From Mycoemilia scoparia (lineage: Eukaryota > Kickxellomycota > Kickxellomycetes > Kickxellales > Kickxellaceae), in NCBI GenBank assembly GCA_027575805.1, contig JANBPU010000058.1, positions 21,096 to 85,095 of the forward strand: a stretch of DNA of 64,000 bases. The letters are read 5' to 3'. The translations under genes and the position numbers were made by a program. This document shows positions 14,047 to 25,312 of this stretch, piece after piece; positions within the stretch are counted from its first letter, which is position 1, and each line of letters starts with the position of its first letter. Under the pieces are notes generated by a model. It was not told where the DNA came from. It saw only the letters and a list, made by a program, of their open reading frames with translations, and made no database searches.

Positions 14047-15560
14047 GTATATTTGTTTGTTTGTATGGTGTTGGGTTATGTGATGTGAAGGGGGGTGAAG
14101 TTGGCGGGTATTATTATTATTAATGAATGTGATGATGAACTGGTCAAATCTCTCAAGTATGTTTATAGATATGATTGATTGGCGCCAGGGTTAAAAAGAA
14201 GAAAGAATAATGCAGATTTGGTTATTTATATTTTATGGTTGTTCAAAAAGTTTAAAGGCTTTGAGCTCTAAAAGTCAGTCACAATCTATTTTTAGATACA
14301 ACAATGTTGGAGAAATCAAGGTAATACATTGGAATGTGTTCTATCTGGTTATGGGTAAAACACATTAAATGTAGAAAATTACCATGTGCTACATTTTTGT
14401 ATGAGAGAGAATATAATAGTCAATCTGGCTGAGATGGTATAATTACATCCTCGAAAACCGAATCAAATGTCATAATCACCATCCATTTAAAATTGACACC
14501 AAAGACATTTATATTTTGCCAGATACCTTATCAGATATATATATATATATATACACGGCCATAGTTTCCAAGGCCTTGGGGAAAATGGGACCTCAAGAGT
14601 AGTTGCATATGGATTGGTTGATGATTGGGCCAAAATATGAGGGTCTATATCTGCCTAATTGATGCCTGATCACTAGTGAAATCTTGCCATATATTTTTTG
14701 TTGCTTATACTGCACTATGCTCCAGGGAAATGACCATGTCCACATGTCAATTTTATGGCATCAAATGATCAAATGCTAATGTATGAATAGGATTTTAAGC
14801 ACTATGATGTGGCGCATTTGGATGCACGATATTGTAGGCAAGCAAATTATTATTGGAGACCGTTGCGGATATAAAAAAATGGGTGCAGAACAGTAGTGGT
14901 GCGTCCAGTGATGTGTGTGGGTATGTGCATTTTTCAAGTCACAAGACAGTTCTTAGAGAGTATCAAGTGTTCTTTGGCAAGTACAGAAGTACATAAATTC
15001 AAACGTACCCATTCAAATGTAGAACATAGAGAAAGATAGGATAATTGAAGCTCGGCATTTAGGCCATACAGGTATGCTTAGCATCGGCCAAGATGTCACT
15101 ACATTGATGGAGGAAGTACACTATTATCAAAGTTGTATCATTATGGCAAAATCTCACAATAAACCCATCATCAATAAGCAAAAAAATTCCTAGGCTAGAT
15201 TATTTATTAATCGATTTGGATTTTTTCTCGCCATGGTGTATAGAATACATTTATACGTGCGTGCACGGTCAACTGGCTTACTCATTTATAAGCAGTCACT
15301 GTTCTATGAAAATTTTGTGAACTGCCATTAGCTGATAAATTCATTTTTAATAAATGCAAGACTTCACATTACAATATTTTGACTTTTTGCAACTCTGTGA
15401 GGATCGTGACTCCCTATTCAATCATGAAGGATGAAGATGAATATAAATATACACGTATATCTCTAATAATCCAAAGATGAACTTTTTCTTTTTCTTTTGA
15501 ATTATTTAGAAAAATATTCATATAGTTTGGAGATCTATTTTAGTTTAGTTTAGGTTGATC
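14047..15560. other. Divergent spacer with one family-2 element
   Basis: This separates the palmitoyltransferase (minus) and the Q/N/Y-rich gene (plus), so it holds both promoters. It contains an (AT)n run at about 14536-14551, directly beside a family-2 element at 14556-14691. A fragment like a family-2 end lies near 15139-15156. A TATA-like AATATAAATATA near 15440 precedes the plus-strand gene. I see no gene. Confidence 0.6.
14556..14691 (-). mobile_element. MITE-like element, family 2, copy a
   Basis: The right end complements to ATGGCAAGATTTCACTAGTG. The interior has TTGCATATGGATTGGTTGAT and GGGCCAAAATATGAGGGTC, shared with the other family-2 copies. It has no coding capacity and abuts an (AT)n run. 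Confidence 0.75.
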
Positions 15561-16259
15561 ATGAATTCTCAAGACTTCCATGGACCGGCTGATTCTGAAG
15601 AGTGGGCACATTTGCTAGTCAACGATGCTGTCACGAATGTTGAAAATCACGGAGAGGTTTTCAATCCTAGCTGCTATTCCGATGGGCCGCTTGAGCAGAA
15701 TGAGGAAGATGAAATATATACCCTAGAAAGCATTCATCATGGTTTGTCCGAGATGCAATATGGCGAAAGTAATAAAACGCACGGCCAACCATATGAACTA
15801 ATGCCTGCAGGACCAAGAATATCGGGGTCAAACAGAAATAATTATAATAACAATAATTATAACCACAACCAGAATCATTATCAACCTCAACAACATTATT
15901 ACCAGCCCCAGCAAACCTACTATCCGCCTCAGCAAACCTATTATCAACCTCAACCTCAACCTCAACAGCAATATTACCAAAATTATCACCAACCACAAAT
16001 GTATATGCCATACCACAACAACTATTATTATCCTCAGGGTCAGCAAAATTACGGACATTACAACAACCAATATTATCCATACCAGCAGATGCCACCAAGC
16101 CAAAGGCAACGCCCTCTCCCTCCTCCACAGCCTAGACCTCCACAACCATATCCTGGTAGGTATGGCACAAGCTATGGTCCCTCAACAAGCAGTGGATATG
16201 GTAGCCGTAGAAGAAGGGATGATTTATCAATCTGCGGAATATTGAAAAAACTGACATAG
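15561..16259 (+). CDS. Gln/Asn/Tyr/Pro-rich low-complexity protein
   Basis: A 232-residue product. The first ~75 residues are acidic and ordered-looking (starts MNSQDFHGPADSEEWAHLL). Residues ~85-205 are an Asn/Gln/Tyr/Pro repeat field with units like YYQPQQTYY, i.e. prion-like composition. The tail has RRRR then DDLSICGILKKLT. I see no signal peptide, membrane span or known domain. The frame also opens six bases earlier at TTG, but the ATG at 15561 is the natural start. AATATAAATATA about 120 bases upstream could be the TATA box. Function is unknown; condensate or coat roles would be speculation. Confidence 0.7.
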   Translation: MNSQDFHGPADSEEWAHLLVNDAVTNVENHGEVFNPSCYSDGPLEQNEEDEIYTLESIHHGLSEMQYGESNKTHGQPYELMPAGPRISGSNRNNYNNNNYNHNQNHYQPQQHYYQPQQTYYPPQQTYYQPQPQPQQQYYQNYHQPQMYMPYHNNYYYPQGQQNYGHYNNQYYPYQQMPPSQRQRPLPPPQPRPPQPYPGRYGTSYGPSTSSGYGSRRRRDDLSICGILKKLT

Positions 16260-16348
16260 TCTGTCTACTATTTGACATATTTTTTGGCACTGATGCTTGT
16301 GTTTATGTAAATTTTGAAAAGGCATTTTAATAAAAATCATTTTGCATA

Positions 16349-16466
16349 TATGGGCAATAATTTTTGAAGGGTAAATTTTGGTGACTGATGATTATAGGCA
16401 CAATCACAGCCAAATGAATGTCCAGTTTTACTAGTGAACTTTCACCCTTCAAAAATTATTACCCAA
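16349..16466 (+). mobile_element. MITE-like element, family 1, copy B
   Basis: Ends are ATATGGGCAATAATTTTTGA and CTTCAAAAATTATTACCCA. The core is AATCACAGCCAAATGAATGT followed by CCAGTTTTACTAGTGAA. It is among the most intact copies, with near-perfect terminal inverted repeats of about 22 bases. Confidence 0.88.
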
Positions 16467-16779
16467 ATGAGTCCCCAGTGGTTGGATATCGAATGGCCCA
16501 TGTTTAGACCGAAATCCAAGGACCAGCTTCACCCTATTTCACGCTTGATCCCTAGTGGAATCTCACCACGTAAATAATCTATTTAGTTATTCGTGCCCTG
16601 CTATGACATTTCTCAACTTAGGGTTATATCAAAAGTACTTCTGAATTAGGTCACACAAAGCTTTTACTAATTGCCTTCAGCACCCAAACCATTTTATTTT
16701 TGGAATTACATAGCATTTAAGCCACAATCAGATCTTATTAATAACACGTCAAATAAATTCTGGATCATAAGATATTTAA

Positions 16780-16886
16780 TATGGGTGATCATTTTTGAAG
16801 GGTGAATGTTGACTAGTAAAGCCGGACATTCATTTAGCTATGATTGCCCCTATAACCATTCACCCTTCAATAATTATTACCCATAT
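16780..16886 (-). mobile_element. MITE-like element, family 1, copy C (reverse)
   Basis: It has the same terminal inverted repeats (ATGGGTGATCATTTTTGAAG at the left, CTTCAATAATTATTACCCAT at the right). The core reads as the complement (GACATTCATTTAGCTATGAT). It faces copy B, 314 bases away. Confidence 0.85.
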
Positions 16887-17025
16887 ATTGTAACAAACTT
16901 CGTTATATAAAGAGAACTATTTTGTATTTTTACTTTATTAGCTTTTAGTCAAAGCATAAATTGTAATTTTAGATCCTAAATGAAATAATAATTGATAGAA
17001 TAAACTTCAATAAAAACCATCAACG

Positions 17026-17163
17026 TGGTCATATTTCACGCCACCATAGGCAAAAAGGACCCCCAGGAGTTGCATATAAAATAGCTGGTGATCGGGCCAA
17101 AATATGATGAGGACCCATTCCTGCCTACTACCATAGATTCGATCACCTGCAAAAACTTGCCAA
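17026..17163 (-). mobile_element. MITE-like element, family 2, copy b
   Basis: Ends are TGGTCATATTTCACGCCACC and a complement of TGGCAAGTTTTTGCAGGTGA. The interior has GTTGCATATAAAATAGCTGG and GGGCCAAAATATGATGAGGA. The terminal repeats share a TGGYMAKATTTCAC-like motif. Confidence 0.75.
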
Positions 17164-17379
17164 ATACAGGCTAAATCATTAACAATATTATACTCATTAT
17201 TTATAACAATTCGGTATTTCAATAATAGATTTTTATACTTCTGAGTTTGCTATTGAATACATCAAATGCCTCATCAAGAGGCAGTTGCTATTGGTAATAA
17301 ATTGTTATGTGTACAACCAGCGAAAATAAGAAAGATTCGTCAAAGAGCGTGGAGTTATAGATCCCACCCAAAGCATCAG

Positions 17380-20300
17380 TCAATGCTTGAATTTGCTGAT
17401 CTTCGGGATTTTGGTGGGCTTGAGGCTCAGATTACCCATGCGAATTTTGAGTTTGGTATTATTCTTTTTGTTGATTATTCTTTTGCTCGTTCTCAGACCC
17501 CTGCTACAGGCACCATCATCTACGCAGCCTAAAAAACAACACATTTAAATTAGATATTCTTTACACATCAATTACAGTCATAAATATGCTTTCCATTATG
17601 TTGTTATATTGCTTTACTTACCATCTTCATAATCAGAATCACTGTCATTATCATCATCATATTCTTCACCTGCTTCTTCCTCCTCGTCAGAATCAATATA
17701 TGAAACCATTCTTTTGACATGGTGCAGCGAGCATGCTTGTACTCTATTTATAGCAGCTATATGAAGATTGCCAAAATAGCATTAATTTAAACAATCCACA
17801 ATAATAGAAATATTGCAAAATACACTGCATTTATGATACTCTATCACAACTTACTTTTGAGCTTTATCAGGCTCTCAATACTATTCACGACTTTTTTCTG
17901 CACTCCAAACAGATCATGGAGCTGGTTAGCTATAACTTTATATGTCACAACCCTGGGATCCACTTTGACTTTACAGTCTTTTAGATCATCAACATTAAGT
18001 CCAGTAAACAGTATCTTGTAAAGTTGCTCAAGAACTCTGTGGATGTTGTTGGGAATGCAGTCAGGATTGATAAATACATCATTTTTTAATTTTTGATATG
18101 ATGAATTTAAGGCCTTTGTACGGATATTGGCCAGATCAGATGTATTTTCAGTGCTCCAAAAAAGCAATTTATCAACACTCTTGAGTGCATTAAACTTTAC
18201 TGCTACACAGTAAACCAGGACATAGAACTTGGATTCGAGGTCATCAATCCAAGTTCTATTGGGGTATCCAAGGAGCACTCGTATGCTCATAAACGGCAAA
18301 GTACCTGTAATGGGATCAGGATTTGTTATTTGCTCTTCACCCAAATCACTATCCTCCACGACCTTCGAATAGCCCCAATCAATTACAGTTATTTCTTCTT
18401 CATCATTAATCAGGATGTTTCCTGTTGATATGTCACAGTGAAGAATTCCTTTACTTGCTGCAGACAAAATACATGTTCCCACATCTTTGATCACTTTCCT
18501 TATAAGCCTGCTTGTTATGTTGATATTGTCTTGCATAAAATACTCATTGATCGGCTTTCCACAATCTTCAAGAACCATGTATTCAATTGCATAGTTATTG
18601 CCAAAATCCTGCCTTTGGTATACCTTTAGTTTGGGCACATTAGGGATTTCATATTTTTCCAATAGTCTCATCACGTCAATTTCCAATTGGCGATCAGCTG
18701 GCTGTCCATTTACCTTTAGGTAGCCAGGTTTAACCAGCTTGTTGGATATGACTCTAAATATCCATGGAGCCCTGCCATATGGATTAATGGGGCTGCTATA
18801 TTTCTTGACAATTTCTATAATATTATATTTGCTGATGTCTTTATGAATCCTGTCTGCACTGATTGGGTTGATGTTATGTGGTGGTGGATAAGATTTCAAT
18901 ATGTTGATTTCGGATGGGTTGGATGCTGCACCTTTAAATGATAGACCAAGTTCAACTTCATCCAGGAGCATAAAAAAGGCTAATAGCTTTATTGAGTCCT
19001 TTATTTCAATAACCTCGTCTGCTTTGTCTGGTATGACTATACTGGTATAAAGAGATCTAACATCTCCACTTCTTGTAAAACTATAGAAATACAACTCATT
19101 TCTTTTTATGAGCCCAGATAATATATATCTCCGAATTTGAGAGTTCCACATAAATTTAGTATAATGAACAACTTGACCAAATTCCAAATCATCTGGTGGG
19201 TTTGTATTTGCCTTGAGCTCTATGTTCATGAGGATTGTTGAAAATGAATTTTTCTTGCTACAGGGCTGGTACATTGAAACATCGACTCTGCTTCTTGATA
19301 ATTTTATTGCTTTATGCCCTCCAACAAATATTTTATTTGTTTGCTGATAATTTCCAATATTTTGGTTAATAGCAGTATTTATTTCCTTTGCTATAGTTTT
19401 AAACCTGTGCTCGACCTTTTGTTCAGGCTTCTGTCTATTGCCATACTCTGAAAGTTTATTAAACTGATTTTGGACAGATTTAATAACATTTTTGCTGATC
19501 ACATCTAACTCAGCTTCAGCAGAATTAAAGCGATCTAGAAGTCCTACTCGGCCCAGAAAGTCCTTGGTATCTCGCATTTGTTTAGGTTTGACCAGTTCCC
19601 CTAAGCTTCTTAGATATATATTTCTATTATGGCTGGTCTTCTCCTTGCCTTTTGGCCTTTGTGGAGTTTGTGCTATGAAAATGTTCACACTGGTTAGCAA
19701 ATATCAAAACATATGTTATTTACAACTATGCAGTATTTAAATATTACTTACATATTGGGTTTTTTTCTTCATCAAATGTTAGGGCTTTTTTATTTGGTGT
19801 TATTAAACCAGGCTAAATAGTAATTATAGTATAATATTTAGCATCTAGTACATAATTAAATGTAAAATAGTATGCTTCAAATATTTTTGCATACCTGATC
19901 TACAATTGTTAATAAGGATAAATTTATATATTAGCTGATATTTTAAATGTAGTTCTAATTGAGTTATAATAATGTAATATTGATACTACTTACCTTGTTT
20001 GTCATTATTTGTTGGATAGCTGCTGTCTTTTGTGGGGATGGGTTTTATTGGATTACTCTTTTCATTTGATTTAAGACACTGAAAATATCAAGTGCCAATA
20101 TTTCATGTTGGTTAAATTATGAAAATAGTTATTAATATAAATCAAAGGTGAATTTATAGTTATAGTAGAGATAGTGCATAAACTTACAAACTTGGCCATA
20201 GAAGCAGACGAATTAACATGGGTCTCCAGTTTGATCTTTGCATCACTTGATAACCCTTGTGCATATCTCATCAATAGAAGGGCTGTGGTATAGATTTTTG

Positions 20301-20490
20301 GACATTTATCCAAAAGCTCTTGCTCTTTCTTGCTTATATTATCACACTCTTTTTCGAACAAGATATTCAAAGTATCTTTAAAGAATGAATTGAAGGCATC
20401 TTCTGGTAGCTTGTTTATTTCGGTAAGATTTTCAATGATTTTATCACTTAATATTTGGTCTATAGGTTTTAAGGAAAGTTCATATGACAT
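17380..20490 (-). CDS. FunK1-type fungal protein kinase, seven exons, with a 5-base micro-exon
   Basis: FunK1 kinases are a fungus-specific, rapidly expanding branch of the protein-kinase fold with unknown substrates. Exons (minus): 20188-20490, 19994-20078, 19895-19899, 19752-19812, 17855-19672, 17622-17756 and 17380-17528, giving 851 residues. All junctions are GT-AG and in phase. Hallmarks: HCDISTGN as the catalytic loop at about residue 563, IDWGYSK as the DFG-like site near 581, GTLPFMSIRVL, and DDLESKFYVL. The last two exons add an acidic Asp/Glu tail then a basic Lys-rich end that a single-frame reading would miss. Skipping the micro-exon hits a stop within nine codons, so it or a similar event is needed. 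An alternative first exon (20556-20574, MLSEKQ) spliced to 20459 also fits the phase. Confidence 0.85.
19895..19899 (-). other. Inferred 5-base micro-exon of the FunK1 gene
   Basis: ATCAG lies between an acceptor (ACAATTGTAG) and a donor (GTATGC). With it, the exon before (ending in G) and the exon after (starting CCTGG) read through in frame; without it the join meets TAA. RNA evidence is not available here. Confidence 0.6.
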
Positions 20491-20741
20491 TTATATATAT
20501 GCTCATGCAAATTTAACATTGTTTGGTTCTATTAATTTAAATATTGTAAACATACCTTGTTTTTCGGATAGCATATTTGAATGAATAATTGAAAAGTAAA
20601 AGGAGAAGCAAAACATTGAAACGGTGCAAAGTAGCATGATTGACATGGCCAATATATCGCATTTATATAATATGAAGTTTTAAAACATTCTATGAAGCAT
20701 TTTTGTAATTGGCTGGATCATGTATGGGTAAACAATCAATA

Positions 20742-20815
20742 AGTGGTGAAAATTCACAAGCGGTCAAATCTATGGCAGGCCAAAATGGGTCCTCATATTT
20801 TGGCCCGATTGCATA
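20742..20815 (+). mobile_element. Family 2 element, partial copy c
   Basis: A TCACAAGCGGTCAAATCTAT end and the interior GGGTCCTCATATTTTGGCCC match family 2; the far half is missing. Confidence 0.6.
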
Positions 20816-22068
20816 AGCCTTTTTTTTGTACAATTATATGATGTTTGGCCAAAGGCATTACAAAATCTGGCCAAATGCTAGCTTTACTCGGATTCTGTGC
20901 AATTTCTTTACCAATACCTCAAATAAAAGTGTTTATTCTATAGTTTTCAATAATAGTTTTCGGTGTTTAGATATCCAAATTCCTCTGTACTAACTTAATT
21001 TGAAAAAGGATGACTTTTTTTTAGTGCAGGTCATTCCGATAGAAGCAAAGTAAATGTGCATATAGATTGACAATATTTGTTTATAAGGTCAGTTAACATC
21101 GATTTGCATCTAAACTTACAAACCACATTGGTGGTGCAATAAAACTTTAATGCCATACATTCCAACACGCTGCGACTCAAGCTCTTTTACCAGAAAATAT
21201 TGCCAAGCGATTGTACATGAGAACTAAGTTGCTTTTAAGTGTACATTTTGGCATTTATTTATTGTAATTTTTCATTATATACACTCTAACCTTTATCACT
21301 GTATCTATTAAATGAAGATGAGCTAATGGCAAGATGCATCAGTAACGCACTAAAGATCCAAATATCCTTCTCATATGCAGTGAAATGCAGTTGCAGAATG
21401 GCTTGTCAGCTGATATCTTTCAAAGTCACCAGTTAAGGAGATAAATGTGTATATTTTTATATATCCACAGGATTACATTACAAAATCCAGAGCCTATATA
21501 AACTCTGCTTCGGACACATCCTCAAGTTAAAGCCTACAACCTCTCCAAGAACTACTCTTTAGCCACAATTCCAAACTCACCCGAAGCAACAGAGGTACAT
21601 CCCAGCACGTCACATCTACTGTCATGTCTCTGTATATGAACCTATATCTTTGACTGCCCATTTGGTCCCAACCAAACATATCCCAACCCAAAGAATATTG
21701 TACTTGCCTATTAGGTTTACAAAACACTGTCTATTAGATACAGAAATCAACAAAAACGAGCAAATATAATGATAAAGTCACAGAAGGCCATTATGATTTG
21801 GGGGTTAATACGATTCAATGCTTTGTAAATCTTAAGACTGATGTGTTCAACAAACTTATGTTTGATTTTGCTCAGCTCTAAAAATATAGAAACGCATTAA
21901 AAAATGAGTGATGTTAATCAATATCCATTGCGCATCCATATCTCCAACATGCAGAGACTTTTTAAATTTGGTTGTTTTTGAGAGCATATCTTGATGTGAA
22001 ATTATCGTTTATAGTCTCATTTTATATTTCATCAATACTTGGTTAGAAGGTTTATAAATAAACTTTTA

Positions 22069-22177
22069 TATATGGGCAATAATTTTTGAAGGGAGAATAT
22101 TTATAGGGGCAATCACAGCCAAATGAATGTCCAGTTTTACTAGTAAACTTTCACCCTTCAAAAATTATTACCCATAT
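22069..22177 (+). mobile_element. MITE-like element, family 1, copy D
   Basis: Ends are ATATGGGCAATAATTTTTGA and CTTCAAAAATTATTACCCAT. The core AATCACAGCCAAATGAATGT is identical to copy B. It lies 147 bases past the stop of the complex I subunit gene. Confidence 0.87.
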
Positions 22178-22323
22178 ACATATACTTGCACACTTTACGG
22201 AAAGGGAGATGTTGATGAATTGTTTATATAGCAGAACAAGGTTCAGAACTTCTAATGGTAATGGTTATAATAATAGTTGATACATCATGGATTTCTTTCT
22301 AAAGACACGCCATAAAAAACTTT

Positions 22324-22713
22324 CTAGGCTTTGTTGGCCGATAAATGCTTCTCATCAGCCTTCTTTCTAACATCTACGGCAAAGTTGTATCCACCCTATT
22401 TAATTGCAAACAAAAGTTGTGTGTTAGTTTGACACAGCTTTTAATTAATAAGTACCTCATTAAAAATTGCCGACCGAGGTTTTTGTTTCCCTCCAGATAT
22501 AGTCATAAATTGCAATATATAAACTGAATTCCTTACCTGAGATTTGCTACCAATATAGTACAAAGCGGCAGGGACAGCAACACAGAAAATTACACCCATC
22601 TTGGCAGTGTATCTGGTCCAGCGGAAGTGCTCTTGTGTGGTGGCACGCATGTATAGCCAGCGTTCGATGGCTGGGTCCTTTAAAAGTGTTGAATCGTGTC
22701 CGTTAGCGCCCAT
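22324..22713 (-). CDS. Mitochondrial complex I subunit, B15/NDUFB4-like
   Basis: This is a small accessory subunit of NADH:ubiquinone oxidoreductase in the inner mitochondrial membrane. Exons 22537-22713 and 22324-22395 join in phase 0 over a 141-base GT-AG intron, giving 82 residues. The sequence has the family signature DPAIERW..MR..TQEHFRWT followed by one membrane span (about residues 38-55, MGVIFCVAVPAALYYIG) and a charged tail with RKKADEK. Size fits fungal B15 proteins. The frame that runs on past exon 1 is intronic and gives an unrelated tail. The name rests on motif recognition. Confidence 0.8.
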
Positions 22714-23743
22714 TTTATATATTTATGTTCTTCTCTAGATTATGTTTGCCTTGAATCAATGTTTTAGTGTTTTATCACTGCAGTTTGGAGTATTGGCTGT
22801 GGTTTGGAGTAAAGGTTATGGAAATGTATAAGGAGAGACAAACAAGCTGTAAATTCAAAACTACAATTTCTTTAAACTATGCCAACGCTCTTGCTTTGTA
22901 CTGAAGAAGCGATGGATATTAACAAGCAGGGGGTCGTATCACTGCCTTCCCTATCAATCAATCAGTAATTTAATCTAGGCTGTAGAGAGCTACTAGAGTG
23001 ATCGATCAATGATCAAATTATTTTGATGAATTTCAGGTCATTTCCAGCTGGCCAATGATATTGAATCGAAGTTTACTTACTGACTGTTGAGAGTAAAAAT
23101 TTCACAATAAGGAAGTTAGTTTGGCTCTGAAATCTCATGTAGTTGATTTAGTTATTTTTTCTATGGGGGTGGGAAATAGAGAAAGTTAAATCAAAAAAGT
23201 TGGTTTTGAACATCCTCCTGCCCTATTGACGAGTAGAAAGTACATCAGTTTGCAATTTATGTATTTTGTGTGTGTGTGTGTGTGTCTATACTCAGCAACC
23301 CTGTTAAAACACAGTAGTGGTCAAATACCAAAAACAGTTTTTGGATTCCTTCTTTGCTTATTACATTCTTTAGGTCATTTAATAATTTAGACCCCTTTTA
23401 CCTTCTATTTGGCAATACTTTTCAATAAAGCCGCCAATACCCCCCAACCAAATCTTTTGTATATCTCAAAAAAAGGTCTGGTTTAGAGAAATATTTTTTC
23501 GAGCTTATTGTAAAGGTAAAGATTAGACCTAATCAATCTTGGTGCACAGATTGTGAGACTACTACTCGCTTCACCGTTCTCTCCTGCGATTCACAGGCAA
23601 TCTATGCCATCTAAGCACGTCAATTTGACAATTTACCCAATCCGAATTACAATCCACCTGTTATTGCGATTGTACTAAATGTATGCGTATATACATGTCT
23701 TTGTCTATTGATATATGTTATATAGTAAAAGAATATAAAGAAA
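22714..23743. other. Divergent promoter region
   Basis: It separates the complex I subunit (minus) and eIF3m (plus). It has a (TG)n run at about 23267-23285. I see no gene. Confidence 0.6.
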
Positions 23744-25312
23744 ATGTCTAGCGCCATAATTACGGAGCCAAGAGACTTGGTAAACACATTGGACCAGCCC
23801 AGCACTCGGGGCAGCACCGTGTTTATTGCGAATTTGCGGGATAATGTGAGTAAAAAACATAATAACTTTACATACTAGCTCTCTTATATGAGAGAGTGAG
23901 AGTGAGAGAGGGAGCCAATATTATTGTATATCTTGAATAGCAAATCCTAAAGTGTGCGTATATACTTTGTGATAACTAGGTTGCCAAGATTGCTGAATAC
24001 CTGTCAAGAATCAACAACGATAAGGACATAAAGCTTGTCAAGGCAGTTAGAGAGGCTAAAACAGATAAACCAGAAGAGCTTATTGACATTATTGAAAAAG
24101 ACTTGAGCATTCTGGTTAATGCCCCAGCCACCAGTAAGTAGCAAATGCCCGATCAATAAAGACATATATATTTTATTTTATCCTCATAGAAAGAATATCG
24201 ATCTCTATTGGCATTACATGAGCTGTAGGCCAGATGATTCTTAAATCTACAACAAAAAACTAATGTTTGACTCTTGTGTGATAATCATAGACTATGAACA
24301 GGTATACAATCAGATATTTGCCGTGGCCTTCCAGCTTGAAAAGAGTGAACGCAGGACACAGCTTCTCAAGTCACTTGTCAATGACTTGGCAGCCAATGGC
24401 AGGACCGAGATCTGCACATTGAGAGTTTTGAACAGCGTTTACAACCTTTTAACGCTACAGGAGGAGAAGGCTATCATTCCTTCCGCTTTTAAGGGCATAG
24501 TCGAGCTCGCTGCCAAAGTTCAATCCCTATCATCTATTGTTCCCTACATCAACAGGCTTCCCGCATTCTTCAATGACTGGGGCTTGGACAAGTCCGAAAA
24601 GAAGGCTATTCTCGAGCTAATTGAAATCAAGCTGCAAGAAGCCGACCTCGTTAATGAGGCATACCAGGTGCAGATCATCTACTTGATGGAAGCATCTGGT
24701 GACGATAGCGACAGCGCTGTAAAGAACAAAGCTGTCAAGGTCATTGCCACATGGGCCAACACTGCCGGCTTGTACGACTTTGATGCCCTTACATCTCTTG
24801 CTCCAATCCAGGCACTTGCAAGCCAGGGCCCCGGCTATGCCAATGTATACGAATTTTTCCAATACCTTCTAAGCGGATCATATAGCGATTGGGTTTCCAG
24901 CGCTTCTTCTAAGCATGCTGCCACCTTGGAACAGCTCAAGGTCGATAAGGAAACTATTGACTCCAAGATCCGGCTCTTGACCATCGCATCCCTCGGTGCC
25001 AAGAACATCGGTCAGTCTATTCCATACAGCCATGTTGCCGAGGAGATCTCTATTGGTCAGGACGAGGTTGAGAGCTACATCATCGATGCTATCCAGGCTG
25101 GTCTCATCCAAGCCCGCATGGACCAGCTCAACGAATCGGTCATCGTCACCCGTTCTACCTTCCGTGTCTTTGGCAAAGACCAGTGGCAGCTCCTTAACCA
25201 GACCCTAAAGGACTGGAGGCGCTCATTATCCGACCTGTTACCTGTTCTCAAAAACGCTAGACAGCAGGCCCTCCAAAACCAAAAGGTCAGTGCTGGTGAC
25301 TCTCAACAATAA
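23744..25312 (+). CDS. Translation initiation factor eIF3 subunit M
   Basis: eIF3m is a PCI-domain scaffold subunit of the eIF3 complex that loads mRNA onto the 40S ribosome in the cytosol. Exons 23744-23845, 23980-24133 and 24291-25312 join in phase (425 residues, normal for the family). The N-terminal half is a helical repeat (e.g. LRVLNSVYNLL, PYINRLPAFFNDWGL). The C-terminal PCI winged-helix part is seen as LLTIASLGAKNIGQSIPYSH, IDAIQAGLIQARMDQ and TRSTFRVFGKDQWQLL. A frame opening at 24263 begins inside intron 2. The coding stretch is more GC-rich and codon-biased than its surroundings, as for a highly expressed gene. AATAAA follows the stop closely. Confidence 0.9.

Larger units (their letters stand above)
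16260..17379. other. Element-rich spacer between two convergent genes
   Basis: It holds two family-1 elements in opposite orientation (16349-16466 and 16780-16886) and one family-2 element (17026-17163). I see no gene. An open plus-strand frame at 17266-17532 lies opposite FunK1 exon 7 and is treated as a shadow. Confidence 0.75.
20491..22323. other. Spacer with two element remnants and a possible promoter
   Basis: It contains a partial family-2 element (20742-20815) and a family-1 element (22069-22177). CCTATATAAAC near 21495, followed by a C/A-rich leader-like stretch, looks like a promoter. The first ATG behind it (21624) opens only nine codons, so a spliced or non-coding transcript is possible. 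No gene is called. Confidence 0.5.

Noticed and set aside
17266..17532. 88-codon plus-strand frame
   Set aside because: It is antisense to FunK1 exon 7, whose frame and splice phase fit the gene; it has no family match.
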